DNA of 64,000 nt from Pseudoxanthomonas yeongjuensis (GTDB lineage: Bacteria > Pseudomonadota > Gammaproteobacteria > Xanthomonadales > Xanthomonadaceae). Below, in pieces: positions 45,521 through 54,210 of the stretch (its first letter is position 1; each line of letters opens with the position of its first letter). The notes under the pieces are model-generated. The model did not search any database and was not told the DNA's origin. It worked only from the letters and a program-made list of their open reading frames with translations. A program made the position numbers and the translations under genes. The DNA is taken from the NCBI RefSeq assembly GCF_010093345.1, contig NZ_PDWT01000004.1:62001-126000 (forward strand), in the 5' to 3' direction.

Positions 45521-45545
45521 CAAAAAACCCGCGCGGGGCGGGTTT
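45521..45545 (-). terminator. Intrinsic terminator after tRNA-Gln
   Basis: On the minus strand: AAACCCGC, 5-base loop, GCGGGTTT, followed by more U. It lies 54 bases past the tRNA 3' end and would end the rplM-rpsI-tRNA-Gln transcript. A second GC hairpin (45551-45575, GCCGGGGC/GCCCCGGC) stands just before it. Confidence 0.85.
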
Positions 45546-45598
45546 CTGCTGCCGGGGCGTGTTGCCTGCCCCGGCGATGATGACGTGCGACTTCGAAG

Positions 45599-45673
45599 TG
45601 GCTGCCCCGGATGGATTCGAACCACCGAATGCCTGAGTCAGAGTCAGGTGCCTTACCGCTTGGCGACGGGGCA
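45599..45673 (-). tRNA. tRNA-Gln (CUG anticodon)
   Basis: 75 bases with encoded CCA. The acceptor stem TGCCCCG/CGGGGCA pairs fully with discriminator G. The D-arm GCCAAGCGGTAAGGC is typical of Gln tRNA, the anticodon stem CCTGA/TCAGG encloses loop CTCTGAC with anticodon CTG, and the T-loop is TTCGAAT. It starts 42 bases after the rpsI stop in the same direction. Confidence 0.95.
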
Positions 45674-45715
45674 ACAGGTACTTCGTAAAAGTAACGCCTT
45701 GTAGAACCTTGCCGA

Positions 45716-46108
45716 TTAACGCTTCGAGAACTGGGTGGCGCGGCGTGCCTTGTGCAGGCCGACCTTCTTGCGCTCGACTTCGCGCGCATCGCGGGTCATG
45801 AATCCGGCCTTGCGTAGTTCGGTCTTCAGCGTTTCATCGTATTCCACCAGCGCGCGGGCGATGCCCAGGCGGATGGCGCCGGCCTGGCCGGTGGTGCCGC
45901 CGCCAGCGGCGGTGACCATGATGTCGAAGTTTTCGGTGTTCTTGGTCAGCTCCAGCGGCTGGCGCACGATCATGCGCGCGGTCTCACGGCCGAAGAACTC
46001 GTCCAGCGGACGGCCATTGACGCTGATGGCGCCGGTGCCCTTGCGCAGGAACACGCGGGCGGTGGAGGACTTGCGACGGCCGGTGCCGTAATTCTGGGTA
46101 ATTGCCAT
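45716..46108 (-). CDS. rpsI: 30S ribosomal protein S9
   Basis: 130 residues, complete. The start [13 protein letters not shown], the central [24 protein letters not shown] and the basic C-terminus ending TQFSKR, which reaches the P-site tRNA, are all canonical. Directly after rplM (2-base gap), the usual S9-L13 operon. Confidence 0.98.
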   Translation of the reverse strand: MAITQNYGTGRRKSSTARVFLRKGTGAISVNGRPLDEFFGRETARMIVRQPLELTKNTENFDIMVTAAGGGTTGQAGAIRLGIARALVEYDETLKTELRKAGFMTRDAREVERKKVGLHKARRATQFSKR

Positions 46109-46110
46109 GA

Positions 46111-46539
46111 TCAGATATCCAGGACTTGCGGCTGTTGAGCGGCGTGCGGGTGATTGGGGCCTGCGTAGACCTTGAGCTTGCGGTACATCTCGCGGCCCAG
46201 GGTGTTCTTCGGCAGCATGCCCTTGACCGCGATCTCGATCACGCGCTCGGGGTGGCGCTCAAGCGCCTGGCCCAGGGTCTCGGTCTTCAGGTTGCCGATG
46301 TAGCCGGTGAAGCGGTGATACTTCTTGTCGGCCAGCTTGTTGCCGGTCACGTGGATCTTCTCGGCATTGATCACCACCAGGTAATCGCCGGTATCGACGT
46401 GCGGGGTATAGACGGGCTTGTGCTTGCCGCGGAGGCGGCGGGCCAGCTCGGTGGACAGGCGACCGAGGGTCTTGCCTGCGGCGTCGACGAGGTACCAGTC
46501 GCGCTGGACGGTCTCGGACTTGGCGCTAAACGTATTCAT
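46111..46539 (-). CDS. rplM: 50S ribosomal protein L13
   Basis: 142 residues, the standard length, from the ATG at 46539 ([20 protein letters not shown]). The open frame continues far upstream through a palindromic repeat and is not coding there. The motifs [19 protein letters not shown] and [17 protein letters not shown] are present. L13 is an early-assembly 50S protein. In E. coli it represses its own operon by binding the leader, but no such site could be recognised here. Confidence 0.98.
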   Translation of the reverse strand: MNTFSAKSETVQRDWYLVDAAGKTLGRLSTELARRLRGKHKPVYTPHVDTGDYLVVINAEKIHVTGNKLADKKYHRFTGYIGNLKTETLGQALERHPERVIEIAVKGMLPKNTLGREMYRKLKVYAGPNHPHAAQQPQVLDI

Positions 46540-46722
46540 GAAGGAGCTCGATGTTGTTTGGTCGGGCTGATTCCGGCAGGGAAATCCCCGCGGAACTTTG
46601 CCTCGCGTTGTGAATGGCGGAACACAAGAGCGGGAATTGTACGGACCCGTTCCCTGCATTGCAACCCGGAACAGGGCGCCCTCGCAGCATGAGCCCGGCC
46701 CGGCAAATGGATCGGCGGCTGC

Positions 46723-46797
46723 GGGAGCGGCGTCCCGCCGCGAGCTTTTGGCGTATCCACAGCCCATAACAAAAGCTCGCGGCGGGACGCCGCTCCC
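46723..46797. repeat. Long palindromic element, 27-bp perfect arms (GGGAGCGGCG type)
   Basis: Arms 46723-46749 and 46771-46797 are perfect inverted copies around a 21-base loop. It sits in the 336-base gap (46540-46875) between the divergent rplM and coq7 genes. The rest of that gap should hold the promoters for both, but none can be placed with confidence. Similar REP/BIME-like elements occur in many gaps of this window. Confidence 0.9.
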
Positions 46798-46875
46798 ACG
46801 AGGCCATGTTCCAGCCATTACCGTTATTCCAACCCAATCGCTGACTGGGCCTGCGCAAGGCGGCACAATACGGTC

Positions 46876-47520
46876 ATGACCTCCTCCCGCGCTCTTACTC
46901 CCCTCGATCGGCTGCTGGTCGACGCCCAAAACGCCCTGGGCACCCTGGCCGGCAGGCCCCTCGCCCGCCGCCCCAACCCGGCGGCGGCCACGCCGGAAGT
47001 GGAACTGGACGACCGCGAGCGCCGCCATGCCGCCGGTCTGATGCGGATCAACCACGTGGGCGAAGTCTGCGCCCAGGGCCTGTACTTCGGTCAGGCCGCC
47101 GTCGCCCGCGATGCGCAGACCCGCCAGCACCTGATGGAGGCGGCGCAGGAAGAAACCGATCACCTGGCCTGGTGCGCCGACCGCCTGCAGGAGCTGGACA
47201 GCCGGCCCAGCGTGTTCAACCCGCTCTGGTACGCCGGCAGCTATTCGCTCGGCGTGCTTGCCGGCCTGCGCGGCGATGGCTGGAACCTGGGCTTCGTGGT
47301 GGAAACCGAACACCAGGTCGAAGCGCATCTGGAGGAACACCTGCAGACCCTGCCGGAAGCCGACCTGCGCAGCCGCGAGATCCTCAAGGTGATGAAGGCC
47401 GACGAGTCCCGCCATGCCGAACGCGCCGAACAGGCTGGCGCGCGCCTGTTGCCGCAGCCGATCCCCGCGCTGATGGCGGCCGCTTCCAACTTCATGAAGG
47501 CCGTGGCCTACCGGCTCTAG
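46876..47520 (+). CDS. coq7: 2-polyprenyl-3-methyl-6-methoxy-1,4-benzoquinone monooxygenase
   Basis: 214 residues. The di-iron ligands appear as E-H pairs: [41 protein letters not shown] and [12 protein letters not shown]. Coq7/UbiF-type enzymes hydroxylate the ring at C-6 in ubiquinone synthesis at the inner membrane. The length fits the bacterial Coq7 family. Monocistronic. Confidence 0.94.
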   Translation: MTSSRALTPLDRLLVDAQNALGTLAGRPLARRPNPAAATPEVELDDRERRHAAGLMRINHVGEVCAQGLYFGQAAVARDAQTRQHLMEAAQEETDHLAWCADRLQELDSRPSVFNPLWYAGSYSLGVLAGLRGDGWNLGFVVETEHQVEAHLEEHLQTLPEADLRSREILKVMKADESRHAERAEQAGARLLPQPIPALMAAASNFMKAVAYRL

Positions 47521-47537
47521 CGACCCTGGCAGCTCGC

Positions 47538-47603
47538 GCAGGAGCGACGTGAGTCGCGACCGAACGCCTGTTGCTTTTCATTCGCGACTCACGTCGCTCC
47601 TGC
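47538..47603. repeat. Palindromic element, 22-bp perfect arms (GGAGCGACGTGAGTCGCGA type)
   Basis: Arms 47538-47559 and 47582-47603 with a 22-base loop, between the convergent coq7 and gdx genes. It belongs to the same family as 57949-58015. As RNA it would form a very stable hairpin and could stop transcription from both sides by a Rho-independent-like or Rho-blocking effect. Confidence 0.9.
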
Positions 47604-47612
47604 ATCTGCGGT

Positions 47613-47933
47613 TCAAGCGGGCGAGAACAGCTTCAGCCCGACCACGCCCGCCACGATCAGCGCGATGCAGCCCAGCCGCGCAGGCGAGGCGCTTTCCGAA
47701 AAAAGAATCACACCCAGCGTGGCCACGCCCACCGCACCGATGCCGGTCCAGATCGCGTAAGCCGTGCCGACCGGAATCGTGCGCAGGGCCTGGGTCAGCA
47801 GCCACAGGCTGATGCCCGCGGCGACCACCGTGCCCGCGCTGGGCCACAGCCGGGTGAAGCCTTCGGTGTATTTCAGGCCGATGGCGAAGCCGATCTCGAA
47901 CAGGCCGGCGAGCAGCAGGTAAACCCATGCCAT
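47613..47933 (-). CDS. gdx: Guanidinium exporter of the SMR family
   Basis: 106 residues from the ATG at 47933, with GAGGAG upstream. Four membrane helices. The start [23 protein letters not shown] with Glu13, and the [18 protein letters not shown] block, place it in the SugE/Gdx branch rather than the EmrE multidrug branch. Gdx proteins swap guanidinium for protons. The leader holds a guanidine-II aptamer and terminator (see 47968-48051), which supports the assignment. speD is upstream on the same strand, 188 bases away. Confidence 0.92.
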   Translation of the reverse strand: MAWVYLLLAGLFEIGFAIGLKYTEGFTRLWPSAGTVVAAGISLWLLTQALRTIPVGTAYAIWTGIGAVGVATLGVILFSESASPARLGCIALIVAGVVGLKLFSPA

Positions 47934-47967
47934 GGTGGTTCTCCTCAGTTTGAGTGGTGCGGAAAGC

Positions 47968-47997
47968 AAAAACGGCCCGGGGCTTTCGCCACGGACC
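47968..47997 (-). terminator. Attenuator hairpin of the gdx leader
   Basis: Minus strand: GGTCCGTGGC, GAAA tetraloop, GCCCCGGGCC, then G and UUUUU. Nine of ten positions pair (one G-U). The first four bases of its 5' arm are also the 3' arm of the second aptamer stem, so the two structures exclude each other. Confidence 0.85.
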
Positions 47998-48051
47998 GTC
48001 GTCGGTCTTGTCGTCGCAGGATATCGGATCCATGCGCGCGGGTCGTCCCGC
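47994..48051 (-). ncRNA. Guanidine-II riboswitch (mini-ykkC)
   Basis: Two stem-loops with ACGA tetraloops on the minus strand: P1 GCGGG-ACGA-CCCGC (48051-48038) and P2 GACCG-ACGA-CGGTC (48007-47994), 30 bases apart. Two ACGR hairpins in tandem define the guanidine-II class, known upstream of SMR exporters. P2 overlaps the 5' arm of a terminator, so guanidine binding should favour P2, block the terminator and switch the gene on. Confidence 0.85.
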
Positions 48052-48121
48052 CTGTTTCATAAGATCGCAGGATAACCCCGCGATTCCGAATCCCGCGTAA
48101 CCCAGGCGCAAGCTCCCGGCT

Positions 48122-48916
48122 TTATTCGACCAGGTTGCGCCCGTGGAACAGCTCTTCGATCTCGCGCTTCAACAGCGCCTCGATCTTCATGCGCTCCTTG
48201 AACGACAGGTTCTTGGCCTTTTCCTCGAACAGGTACTGGTCCAGGTCGAAGTCCTTCAGATGCATCTTGGTGTGGAAGATGTTTTCCTGGTAGACGTTGA
48301 CGTCGAACATCTCGTAGCGCGACTTGATGTTCTTGGCCAGGAAGTCCTGGATCGAATTGATCTTGTGGTCGATGTAATGCTTCTTGCCCTTCACGTCGCG
48401 GGTGAAGCCGCGCACGCGGTAGTCGGCGACCACGATGTCGGACTCGAAGCTCTCGATCAGGTAGTTCAGCGCCTTCAGCGGCGAAATCACCCCGCAGGTG
48501 GCCACGTCGATGTCGGCGCGGAAGGTGGCGATGCCGTGCTGCGGATGCGTTTCCGGATAGGTGTGGACGGTGATGTGGCTCTTGTCCATGTGCGCGACCA
48601 CGGCGTCGGAAATGATCTCCTTGCCGGCCAGCTTCTTGTCGATCACCGGTTCCTCGGAGATCAGGATCGTCACCGAGGCGCCCTGCGGATCGTAGTCCTG
48701 GCGGGCCACGTTGAGGATGTTGGCGCCGATGATCTCGGCCACGTCGGTCAGGATCTGGGTCAGCCGGTCGGCGTTGTATTCCTCGTCGATGTACGCGATA
48801 TAGCGCTGGCGCTCCTCTTCGGAAACCGCGTAGCAGACGTCGTAGATGTTGAAACTCAGTGCCTTGGTCAGGTTGTTGAACCCTTGCAGCCTGAGGCGCG
48901 GAAGCGGTTTGACCAC
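48122..48916 (-). CDS. speD: S-adenosylmethionine decarboxylase proenzyme
   Basis: 264 residues, the same length as the E. coli enzyme. The self-cleavage site is Lys112-Ser113 in [14 protein letters not shown], and the serine becomes the pyruvoyl cofactor. [22 protein letters not shown] is also canonical. It supplies decarboxylated SAM for spermidine synthesis. The start is GTG at 48916, with AGAGGGATC upstream. Divergent from clp. Confidence 0.96.
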   Translation of the reverse strand: MVKPLPRLRLQGFNNLTKALSFNIYDVCYAVSEEERQRYIAYIDEEYNADRLTQILTDVAEIIGANILNVARQDYDPQGASVTILISEEPVIDKKLAGKEIISDAVVAHMDKSHITVHTYPETHPQHGIATFRADIDVATCGVISPLKALNYLIESFESDIVVADYRVRGFTRDVKGKKHYIDHKINSIQDFLAKNIKSRYEMFDVNVYQENIFHTKMHLKDFDLDQYLFEEKAKNLSFKERMKIEALLKREIEELFHGRNLVE

Positions 48917-49040
48917 GGCAATGATCCCTCTGGGGAAAGCGGCGAGGGGCGCGATTATGCGGCAATTGGGGTGACAGCGAAATGTCCGGCTGGCCGGTGT
49001 TTGCCGTTGCGCACGTATTCAGACTAAGCTTAATGAATCC

Positions 49041-49050
49041 TCAAGCTTGA
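49041..49050. promoter_or_regulatory. 10-bp palindrome just upstream of clp
   Basis: TCAAGCTTGA is a perfect palindrome ten bases before the clp ATG, with another AAGCTT 18 bases further up. It could be an operator or chance. The rest of the 143-base speD-clp gap shows no clear promoter. Confidence 0.3.
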
Positions 49051-49059
49051 AATCCCCCG

Positions 49060-49746
49060 ATGAGCCTAGGTACCCCGATTTCCAATCCCGCCCGTATCGC
49101 GTCCAGCCCGCTGACGCCCGATGCAGCTACTATCGAACGCTTCCTGGCGCATTGCCATCGCCGCCGCTATCCGGCGCGGGCCGACGTCTTCCGTCCCGGC
49201 GACCCGGCAGGCACCCTGTATTACGTGGTCAGCGGCTCGGTCAGCATCATCACCGAGGAAGAGGACGACCGCGAGCTGGTGCTGGGTTATTTCGGCACCG
49301 GCGAATTCGTCGGCGAGATGGGCCTCTTCATCGAATCCGACCGTCGCGAAGTGATCCTGCGCACCCGTACCCAATGCGAACTGGCCGAGATCAGCTACGA
49401 ACGCCTGCACCAGCTGTTCGCCGGCACCCTGGCCGCCGATGCGCCGCGTCTGCTCTATTCCATCGGCTCGCAGCTGTCGCGCCGCCTGCTGGACACCAGC
49501 AGGAAAGCCAGCCGCCTGGCCTTCCTGGACGTCACCGACCGCATCGTCCGCACCCTGCACGACCTGGCCCGCGAACCCGAAGCCATGAGCCATCCGCAAG
49601 GCACCCAGTTGCGCGTCTCGCGCCAGGAACTGGCCCGCCTGGTCGGCTGCTCGCGCGAGATGGCCGGACGCGTGCTGAAGAAGCAGCAGGCCGATGGCGT
49701 GCTGCATGCCCGCGGCAAGACCGTGGTCCTCTACGGCACCCGCTGA
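49060..49746 (+). CDS. clp: CRP-family global regulator Clp
   Basis: 228 residues, close to Xanthomonas Clp. The N-terminal cyclic-nucleotide fold has RPGDPAGTLYYVVSGSVSI and GEFVGEMGLFIES, a long dimer helix follows, and the DNA-binding helix-turn-helix is QELARLVGCSREMAGRVLK, the CRP recognition pattern. In Xanthomonads Clp drives exoenzyme, polysaccharide and virulence genes and responds to c-di-GMP rather than cAMP. A clear terminator follows. Monocistronic. Confidence 0.94.
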   Translation: MSLGTPISNPARIASSPLTPDAATIERFLAHCHRRRYPARADVFRPGDPAGTLYYVVSGSVSIITEEEDDRELVLGYFGTGEFVGEMGLFIESDRREVILRTRTQCELAEISYERLHQLFAGTLAADAPRLLYSIGSQLSRRLLDTSRKASRLAFLDVTDRIVRTLHDLAREPEAMSHPQGTQLRVSRQELARLVGCSREMAGRVLKKQQADGVLHARGKTVVLYGTR

Positions 49747-49768
49747 CCTCACCGGGTTTGGGGATCGG

Positions 49769-49794
49769 AAAAGGCGGGCTTCGGCCCGCCTTTT
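49769..49794 (+). terminator. Intrinsic terminator of clp
   Basis: AAAAGGCGGGC, UUCG tetraloop, GCCCGCCTTTT: an 11-bp stem with U tail, 22 bases after the clp stop. Confidence 0.92.
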
Positions 49795-49822
49795 CCTTGC
49801 GCGAATATCCGCGTTTGTTCCC

Positions 49823-49901
49823 GTAGGAGCGGGCCTTGCCCGCGATGCTTTTCATTTCAGACACCAAGAGCAAGAGCATCGCGGGCAAGGCCCGCTCCTA
49901 C
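49823..49901. repeat. Palindromic element, 27-bp perfect arms (GTAGGAGCGGGCCTTGCCCGCGATGCT type)
   Basis: Arms 49823-49849 and 49875-49901, loop 25 bases. Each arm holds its own small hairpin (CGGGC/GCCCG). It lies between the clp terminator and the zinc-ribbon gene. Confidence 0.9.
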
Positions 49902-49970
49902 AAAGCCGGCTCTCGCCTGCATCCTGATACTCGGGTATCTTCGGCCCGCCCCCTTGACCGAGGTTTCCGC

Positions 49971-50345
49971 ATGCAATGCCCCAAGTGCGCCGGCACGATG
50001 GAACGCATCACCCACCTGGCCTGGCATGCCCAACGCTGCACCGAGTGCAGGGGCCTGTGGTTCGACATGGGCGAATACGAACACTTGAAGAATTACGCCG
50101 AGGAAATCGACGTCGGCGATGCGCGCCGCGGCGAGGCCAGCAACGAGATCGATCACATCGCCTGCCCGGCCTGCGCCGGCCACCGGCCGCTGATCCGTAT
50201 GGTCGACCCGCAGCAGCCGCACATCTGGTTCGAGAGCTGCAAGAACTGCTACGGGCGTTTTTACGATGCCGGCGAATTCCGCGACTTCGCCGAACACGAT
50301 TTCCACGACCTCATCCTGGACTGGAAGGCCAAGCCGCGGGATTGA
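49971..50345 (+). CDS. Zinc-ribbon (zf-TFIIB-like) protein
   Basis: 124 residues from the ATG at 49971; the open frame upstream is repeat DNA. Two ribbon units are visible: CPKCAG with CTECRGLWFD, and CPACAG with CKNCYGRFYDAGEF, each giving four cysteines for zinc. This matches the zf-TFIIB family of small bacterial proteins of unknown function. Nothing in the context suggests a partner. Confidence 0.82.
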   Translation: MQCPKCAGTMERITHLAWHAQRCTECRGLWFDMGEYEHLKNYAEEIDVGDARRGEASNEIDHIACPACAGHRPLIRMVDPQQPHIWFESCKNCYGRFYDAGEFRDFAEHDFHDLILDWKAKPRD

Positions 50346-50350
50346 ACGTG

Positions 50351-50370
50351 GGGTGGGCCAAGGCCCACCC
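50351..50370. repeat. Short hairpin GGGTGGGCC/GGCCCACCC
   Basis: Nine-bp arms with an AA loop, five bases after the zinc-ribbon stop. Its last base is also the last base of the HAD gene's stop codon (50372-50370). Same GG-CC/AA style as the hairpins after etfB. Confidence 0.7.
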
Positions 50371-51089
50371 TACGCGACCGCCTGGCCTGCACGATCCTTG
50401 CATCCCCAATTGAGGATCGGCGTGCCGGGAGGCAGCACCCGGCGGAACATCTCCACCCGCTTGGCTTTGGGATTCACCACCACCGGCGCGCGCGCAGCCT
50501 GCAGCAGCGGCAGGTCGGCGCTGCTGTCGGAATAGGCCACGGCGATTTCGCCATAGCCGCGCTCCAGCAGCATCCGTACCTTTTCCCGGTTGTGGCAATG
50601 CCGCGTAGCCACCACCGCGCCGAAACGCGGTCCCACCGCGGTGCCGATGACGGGAACGTCCTGGTGGGCGACGAAAGCCAGGATCGCGCGCGCCAATTCC
50701 GGTGGGGCGCCAGTGGCGATGACCACCCGATCGCCGGCAACGCGATGGCCGCGCAGGACTTCCAGCGCCACCGGCAGCAGGCGTTGGCGGATTTCGTCCT
50801 GGTGCGTGCCCACGTAGAGATCGAGCAATGCGTCGAAACTGCGGCGACCATGCAGGCCGAAGGTGCCTATCCATACATAACCGGAGATGCCGCGGCGCCG
50901 CGTCGGCAACCAGGCGACCATCGGACCGAGCACGACAGAGGCCGCGATGGCCAACACCGAACGCAACGGATTGCGCTGCAGCAGCCAACGCAGCACGTGG
51001 CCAAAGGAATCGCCGTCATAAAGCGTATGGTCGAAATCGAAAACCACGACCGGGGCATCCGGCCGTGGCGCGGGATAGGTTTCACTCAT
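50370..51089 (-). CDS. HAD-superfamily hydrolase (HAD-IB, SerB-like)
   Basis: 239 residues from the ATG at 51089. HAD motif I is [13 protein letters not shown] (nucleophile Asp and DxDxT-like), motif II is VVIATGAP, and motif IV is [13 protein letters not shown]. There is an N-terminal membrane-like stretch ([17 protein letters not shown]) inside the cap. Relatives act on phosphoserine, phospholipids or sugars, so the substrate is open. Its start overlaps the trpC stop by eight bases, so it is probably co-translated with trpC. Confidence 0.85.
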   Translation of the reverse strand: MSETYPAPRPDAPVVVFDFDHTLYDGDSFGHVLRWLLQRNPLRSVLAIAASVVLGPMVAWLPTRRRGISGYVWIGTFGLHGRRSFDALLDLYVGTHQDEIRQRLLPVALEVLRGHRVAGDRVVIATGAPPELARAILAFVAHQDVPVIGTAVGPRFGAVVATRHCHNREKVRMLLERGYGEIAVAYSDSSADLPLLQAARAPVVVNPKAKRVEMFRRVLPPGTPILNWGCKDRAGQAVA

Positions 51090-51879
51090 ACGGGAAGAAT
51101 AACTGACGCAACGCCTCGCCCGGCTCGGCGGCGCGCATGAAGGTCTCGCCGACCAGGAACGCATTGACCCCGGCGGCGCGCATCCTGGCGACGTCGTCCG
51201 CCACCACGATGCCGCTTTCGGTGACCAGCAAGCGGTCTTTCGGCACCGCCTCCTTCATCGCCAGCGTGTTCTCCAGCGAGACTTCGAAAGTACGCAGGTT
51301 GCGGTTGTTGATGCCGATCAGCGGCACCGGCACCTGCAGCGCCCGCTCCAGTTCGTCGATGTCGTGCACTTCCACCAGCACGTCCATGTCCAGCCGCATC
51401 GCCAGGTCGGAGAGTTCGACCAGTTGCGCATCGTCCAGCGCCGCGACGATCAGCAGGATGCAGTCCGCGCCGAGCACGCGCGCTTCGTACACCTGGTAGG
51501 GATCGATGGTGAAATCCTTGCGCAGCACCGGCAGCGTGCAGGCCTCGCGCGCCTGCTGCAGGTAGGCGTCGGCGCCCTGGAAGAAATCCACGTCGGTCAA
51601 CACCGACAGGCAGGCCGCGCCGCCGAACTCGTAGCTCATGGCGATCTCGCCGGGCCGGAAATCCTGCCGGATCACGCCCTTGGACGGGCTGGCCTTCTTG
51701 ATCTCGGCGATCACCGCCGCATCGCCGGTGGCGATGCGTTCGTGCAAGGCATCGGCGAACCCGCGCACGGGCGAGGCATCGCCCACGCGAGCGACGAGTT
51801 CGGCGAGCGGCGTGCGTGCGCTGCGCTCGGCGATTTCTTCGGCCTTGCGGGCGAGGATGGTGTTGAGGATGTCGCTCAT
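51082..51879 (-). CDS. trpC: Indole-3-glycerol phosphate synthase
   Basis: 265 residues, single-domain TIM barrel. The key motifs [42 protein letters not shown] and ESGI are present, including the catalytic lysines and glutamates. It closes the indole ring in tryptophan synthesis. It lies in a trpE-trpG-trpD-trpC series on one strand that is broken up by an ABM gene and by a SIMPL gene. Confidence 0.97.
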   Translation of the reverse strand: MSDILNTILARKAEEIAERSARTPLAELVARVGDASPVRGFADALHERIATGDAAVIAEIKKASPSKGVIRQDFRPGEIAMSYEFGGAACLSVLTDVDFFQGADAYLQQAREACTLPVLRKDFTIDPYQVYEARVLGADCILLIVAALDDAQLVELSDLAMRLDMDVLVEVHDIDELERALQVPVPLIGINNRNLRTFEVSLENTLAMKEAVPKDRLLVTESGIVVADDVARMRAAGVNAFLVGETFMRAAEPGEALRQLFFPYE

Positions 51880-51885
51880 GGATTA

Positions 51886-51975
51886 GTAGTGAGTGGAGAG
51901 GAGTGAGGAACGAGTGACCGGTAAAAAAAGCAAGGCTTCATGCTCACTCCTCACTCCTCTTCGCTCGTTCCTCGC
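51886..51975. repeat. Heptamer-type repeats in inverted layout
   Basis: AGTGAGTGG-AGGAGTGAGGAACGAGTGA reads one way and, 30 bases later, TCACTCCTCACTCCTC and CTCGTTCCTC read the other. It is the same 7-base motif as at 34861. The right half codes for the last residues (EERAKRSEE) of the ABM protein. Confidence 0.75.
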
Positions 51976-52306
51976 GGTCCCACCCGTACGCCCGCTCGAC
52001 CTTCGCCACGCGCAGTTCGAAATGGTCGTACCAGTCGCTGCGGCCGCGTTCCCGCGCGGCGGTGTGCTCGGCGTGGCGGCGCCAGGCGAGGATCGACTCC
52101 TCGCTCTCCCAGTAAGCCACGGTGATGCCAAAGCCGTCGGTGCCGCGGGTGGATTCCACGCCGAGGAACCCCGGCTGCTGTTGCGCGAGTTCGACCATGC
52201 GCTGCGCGGTGCTTCCGTAGCCTTCCTCGTCGTGCGTATTGCGCTGCGAAGAGAAGATGACCGCGTAGTACGGCGGTTGGGGGAGGTTTGCGAATCCATC
52301 ATTCAT
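51944..52306 (-). CDS. Antibiotic biosynthesis monooxygenase (ABM) domain protein
   Basis: 120 residues with GGAGGG before the ATG. An ABM/dimeric alpha-beta barrel pattern is seen in YYAVIFSSQR, PGFLGVESTRG and ITVAYWESEESILAWRRHAEH. Such proteins are small heme or quinone-handling oxygenases or structural relatives; no function can be assigned. The C-terminus runs into a repeat and is likely non-essential. It sits between trpD and trpC. Confidence 0.85.
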   Translation of the reverse strand: MNDGFANLPQPPYYAVIFSSQRNTHDEEGYGSTAQRMVELAQQQPGFLGVESTRGTDGFGITVAYWESEESILAWRRHAEHTAARERGRSDWYDHFELRVAKVERAYGWDREERAKRSEE

Positions 52307-52358
52307 GCATAGCCCTCCTTGTCGTCATGACCAGTCATTCGGCTGTTGAAAGCTCCGT

Positions 52359-52420
52359 GAAGGCGGGAATCGCTTCCGGGGTAAAGCAAGAGCGATTCCC
52401 GCCTTCGCGGGAATGACGAG
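52359..52420. repeat. Palindromic element (GCGGGAATGACG family)
   Basis: Arms GAAGGCGGGAATCGCT (52359-52374) and its complement (52391-52406), then the tail GCGGGAATGACGAG. Related to 53543-53620. In the trpD-ABM gap. Confidence 0.85.
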
Positions 52421-52448
52421 CAAAAAAAAGCGCGCGCAAATATCTTCA

Positions 52449-53477
52449 TTACCCAAGCCTCCGCGTCACCGCTACGAATTCCTCCATCCTGGCTAGTGCC
52501 GCGCCGGAGGTAATGACTTCGCGCGACAGCGCAATACCGGCCTCGATGGAATCGGCCACGCCCGCCACGTACAACGCCGCACCAGCATTCAACACTACGA
52601 TCTCGCGCGCCGGACCCGGATGGTTTTCGAGGACGCCCAGCAACATCGCCTTCGACTCGGCCGCATCGGCCACGCGCAGGTTGCGGCTGGCGGACATGGC
52701 GATGCCGAAGTCCTCCGGATGCAGCTCGTACTCTGTGACAACGCCGTTGCGCAGTTCGCCGACCAGGGTCGCCGCGCCCAGCGAAAGTTCATCCATGCCG
52801 TCGCGTCCCCACACCACCAGCGCGCGTTCGGCGCCGAGTTCGTGCAGCACGCGCGCCTGGATGCCGACCAGGTCGGAATGGAATACGCCCATCAGGATGT
52901 TGGGCGCGCCGGCGGGGTTGGTCAGCGGACCGAGGATGTTGAAGAGGGTACGCACGCCCATCTCGCGGCGCACCGGTGCGACCACCTTCATCGCCGGGTG
53001 GTGCACGGGAGCGAACATGAAGCCGATGCCGGTCTCGGCGATCGATCGGGCGACCTGTTCGGGCTGCAGTTCGATGCTGGCGCCCAACGCCTCCAGCACG
53101 TCGGCGCTGCCGGACTTGGAGGACACGCTACGGTTGCCGTGCTTGGCGATGCGCGCGCCCGCCGCCGCCGCGACGAACATGGAAGCGGTGGAAATGTTGA
53201 AGGTATGCGAGCCGTCGCCGCCGGTGCCGACGATGTCGACCAGGCGGGTCTTGTCGGGCACGTCCACCGTACGCGAGAACTCACGCATCACCGTGGCGGC
53301 GCCGGCGATCTCGCCGATGGTTTCCTTCTTCACCCGCAGGCCGGTGAGGATCGCAGCGCTCATCATCGGCGAGACTTCGCCGCGCATGATCAGGCGCATG
53401 AGGTCGACCATTTCGTCATGGAAGATCTCGCGGTGCTCGATGGTGCGTTGGAGGGCTTCTTGGGGGGTCAATGGCAT
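52449..53477 (-). CDS. trpD: Anthranilate phosphoribosyltransferase
   Basis: 342 residues from the ATG at 53477 ([13 protein letters not shown]). An upstream in-frame stretch comes only from palindromic repeats. The PRPP motif [15 protein letters not shown], the [21 protein letters not shown] block and the [10 protein letters not shown] motif are all intact. It transfers phosphoribose to anthranilate. Separated from trpG by a heptamer array and a large palindrome. Confidence 0.97.
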   Translation of the reverse strand: MPLTPQEALQRTIEHREIFHDEMVDLMRLIMRGEVSPMMSAAILTGLRVKKETIGEIAGAATVMREFSRTVDVPDKTRLVDIVGTGGDGSHTFNISTASMFVAAAAGARIAKHGNRSVSSKSGSADVLEALGASIELQPEQVARSIAETGIGFMFAPVHHPAMKVVAPVRREMGVRTLFNILGPLTNPAGAPNILMGVFHSDLVGIQARVLHELGAERALVVWGRDGMDELSLGAATLVGELRNGVVTEYELHPEDFGIAMSASRNLRVADAAESKAMLLGVLENHPGPAREIVVLNAGAALYVAGVADSIEAGIALSREVITSGAALARMEEFVAVTRRLG

Positions 53478-53487
53478 ATCGGAGGCC

Positions 53488-53522
53488 GGGAATCGGGAAT
53501 CGGGAATCGGGAATCGGGAATC
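53488..53522. repeat. Five tandem GGGAATC heptamers
   Basis: Five exact 7-base copies from 53488, then a partial GGGAA. It starts 11 bases upstream of the trpD ATG, so length changes could affect trpD translation. Confidence 0.9.
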
Positions 53523-53542
53523 GGGAAAGCCTAATCGCTTTT

Positions 53543-53620
53543 GCTCGTCATTCCCGCGAAGGCGGGAATCGCTCTCGGGGAAAAGCAAGAGCGATTCCCG
53601 CCTTCGCGGGAATGACGAGC
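53543..53620. repeat. Nested palindromic element, 33-bp perfect arms
   Basis: Arms 53543-53575 and 53588-53620 are perfect inverted copies with a 12-base loop. Each arm also contains its own hairpin (ATTCCCGC/GCGGGAAT). Lies in the trpG-trpD gap; its right end is two bases from the trpG stop. Confidence 0.92.
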
Positions 53621-53621
53621 T

Positions 53622-54200
53622 TTATTTTTCCAGAAAGTTCTTCAACAACGCATGCCCATGTTCGGTCAGGATCGACTCCGGATGGAATTGCACGCCTTCC
53701 ACCGGGAATTCTCGGTGGCGCAGGCCCATGATCTCCTCGAACGAGCCATCTTCCAGCTCGGTCCAGGCGGTGATCTCCAGCACGTCCGGCAGCGTGGCGC
53801 GATCCACCACCAGCGAGTGGTAGCGCGTGGCCTCGTAGGCATCGGGCAGGTGGGCGAACACGCCCTTGCCTTCGTGGCGGATGCGCGAGGTCTTGCCATG
53901 CATGATGGTCTTAGCCCGGATCACGTCACCTCCATAGGCCTGACCGATGCTCTGGTGGCCGAGGCAGACGCCGAGGATCGGGGTGTGCTGGCCCAGGCGT
54001 TCGATCAGCTCGAGCGAGACGCCGGCCTCGTTGGGCGTGCACGGGCCGGGCGAGATGACGATACGCTCGGGGGCGAGTTTTTCGATCTCGTCCACGGTCA
54101 GCGCGTCATTGCGCACCACCTTGACCTCGGCCCCAAGCGATTGCAGGTACTGCACGAGGTTGTAGGTGAAGCTGTCGTAGTTGTCCAACATCAAAAGCAT
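53622..54200 (-). CDS. trpG: Anthranilate synthase glutamine amidotransferase component
   Basis: 192 residues, class I amidotransferase. The nucleophile Cys79 is in [15 protein letters not shown], and the His/Glu pair is in [22 protein letters not shown] is the oxyanion loop. It passes ammonia to TrpE, and in many bacteria also to PabB. Its gene lies ten bases downstream of the SIMPL gene. Confidence 0.97.
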   Translation of the reverse strand: MLLMLDNYDSFTYNLVQYLQSLGAEVKVVRNDALTVDEIEKLAPERIVISPGPCTPNEAGVSLELIERLGQHTPILGVCLGHQSIGQAYGGDVIRAKTIMHGKTSRIRHEGKGVFAHLPDAYEATRYHSLVVDRATLPDVLEITAWTELEDGSFEEIMGLRHREFPVEGVQFHPESILTEHGHALLKNFLEK

Positions 54201-54210
54201 GGCGACTGGC

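Noticed and set aside
46540-47415. N-terminal extension of rplM
   Set aside because: It crosses a palindromic element and coq7 in antisense; L13 has its standard 142 residues from 46539.
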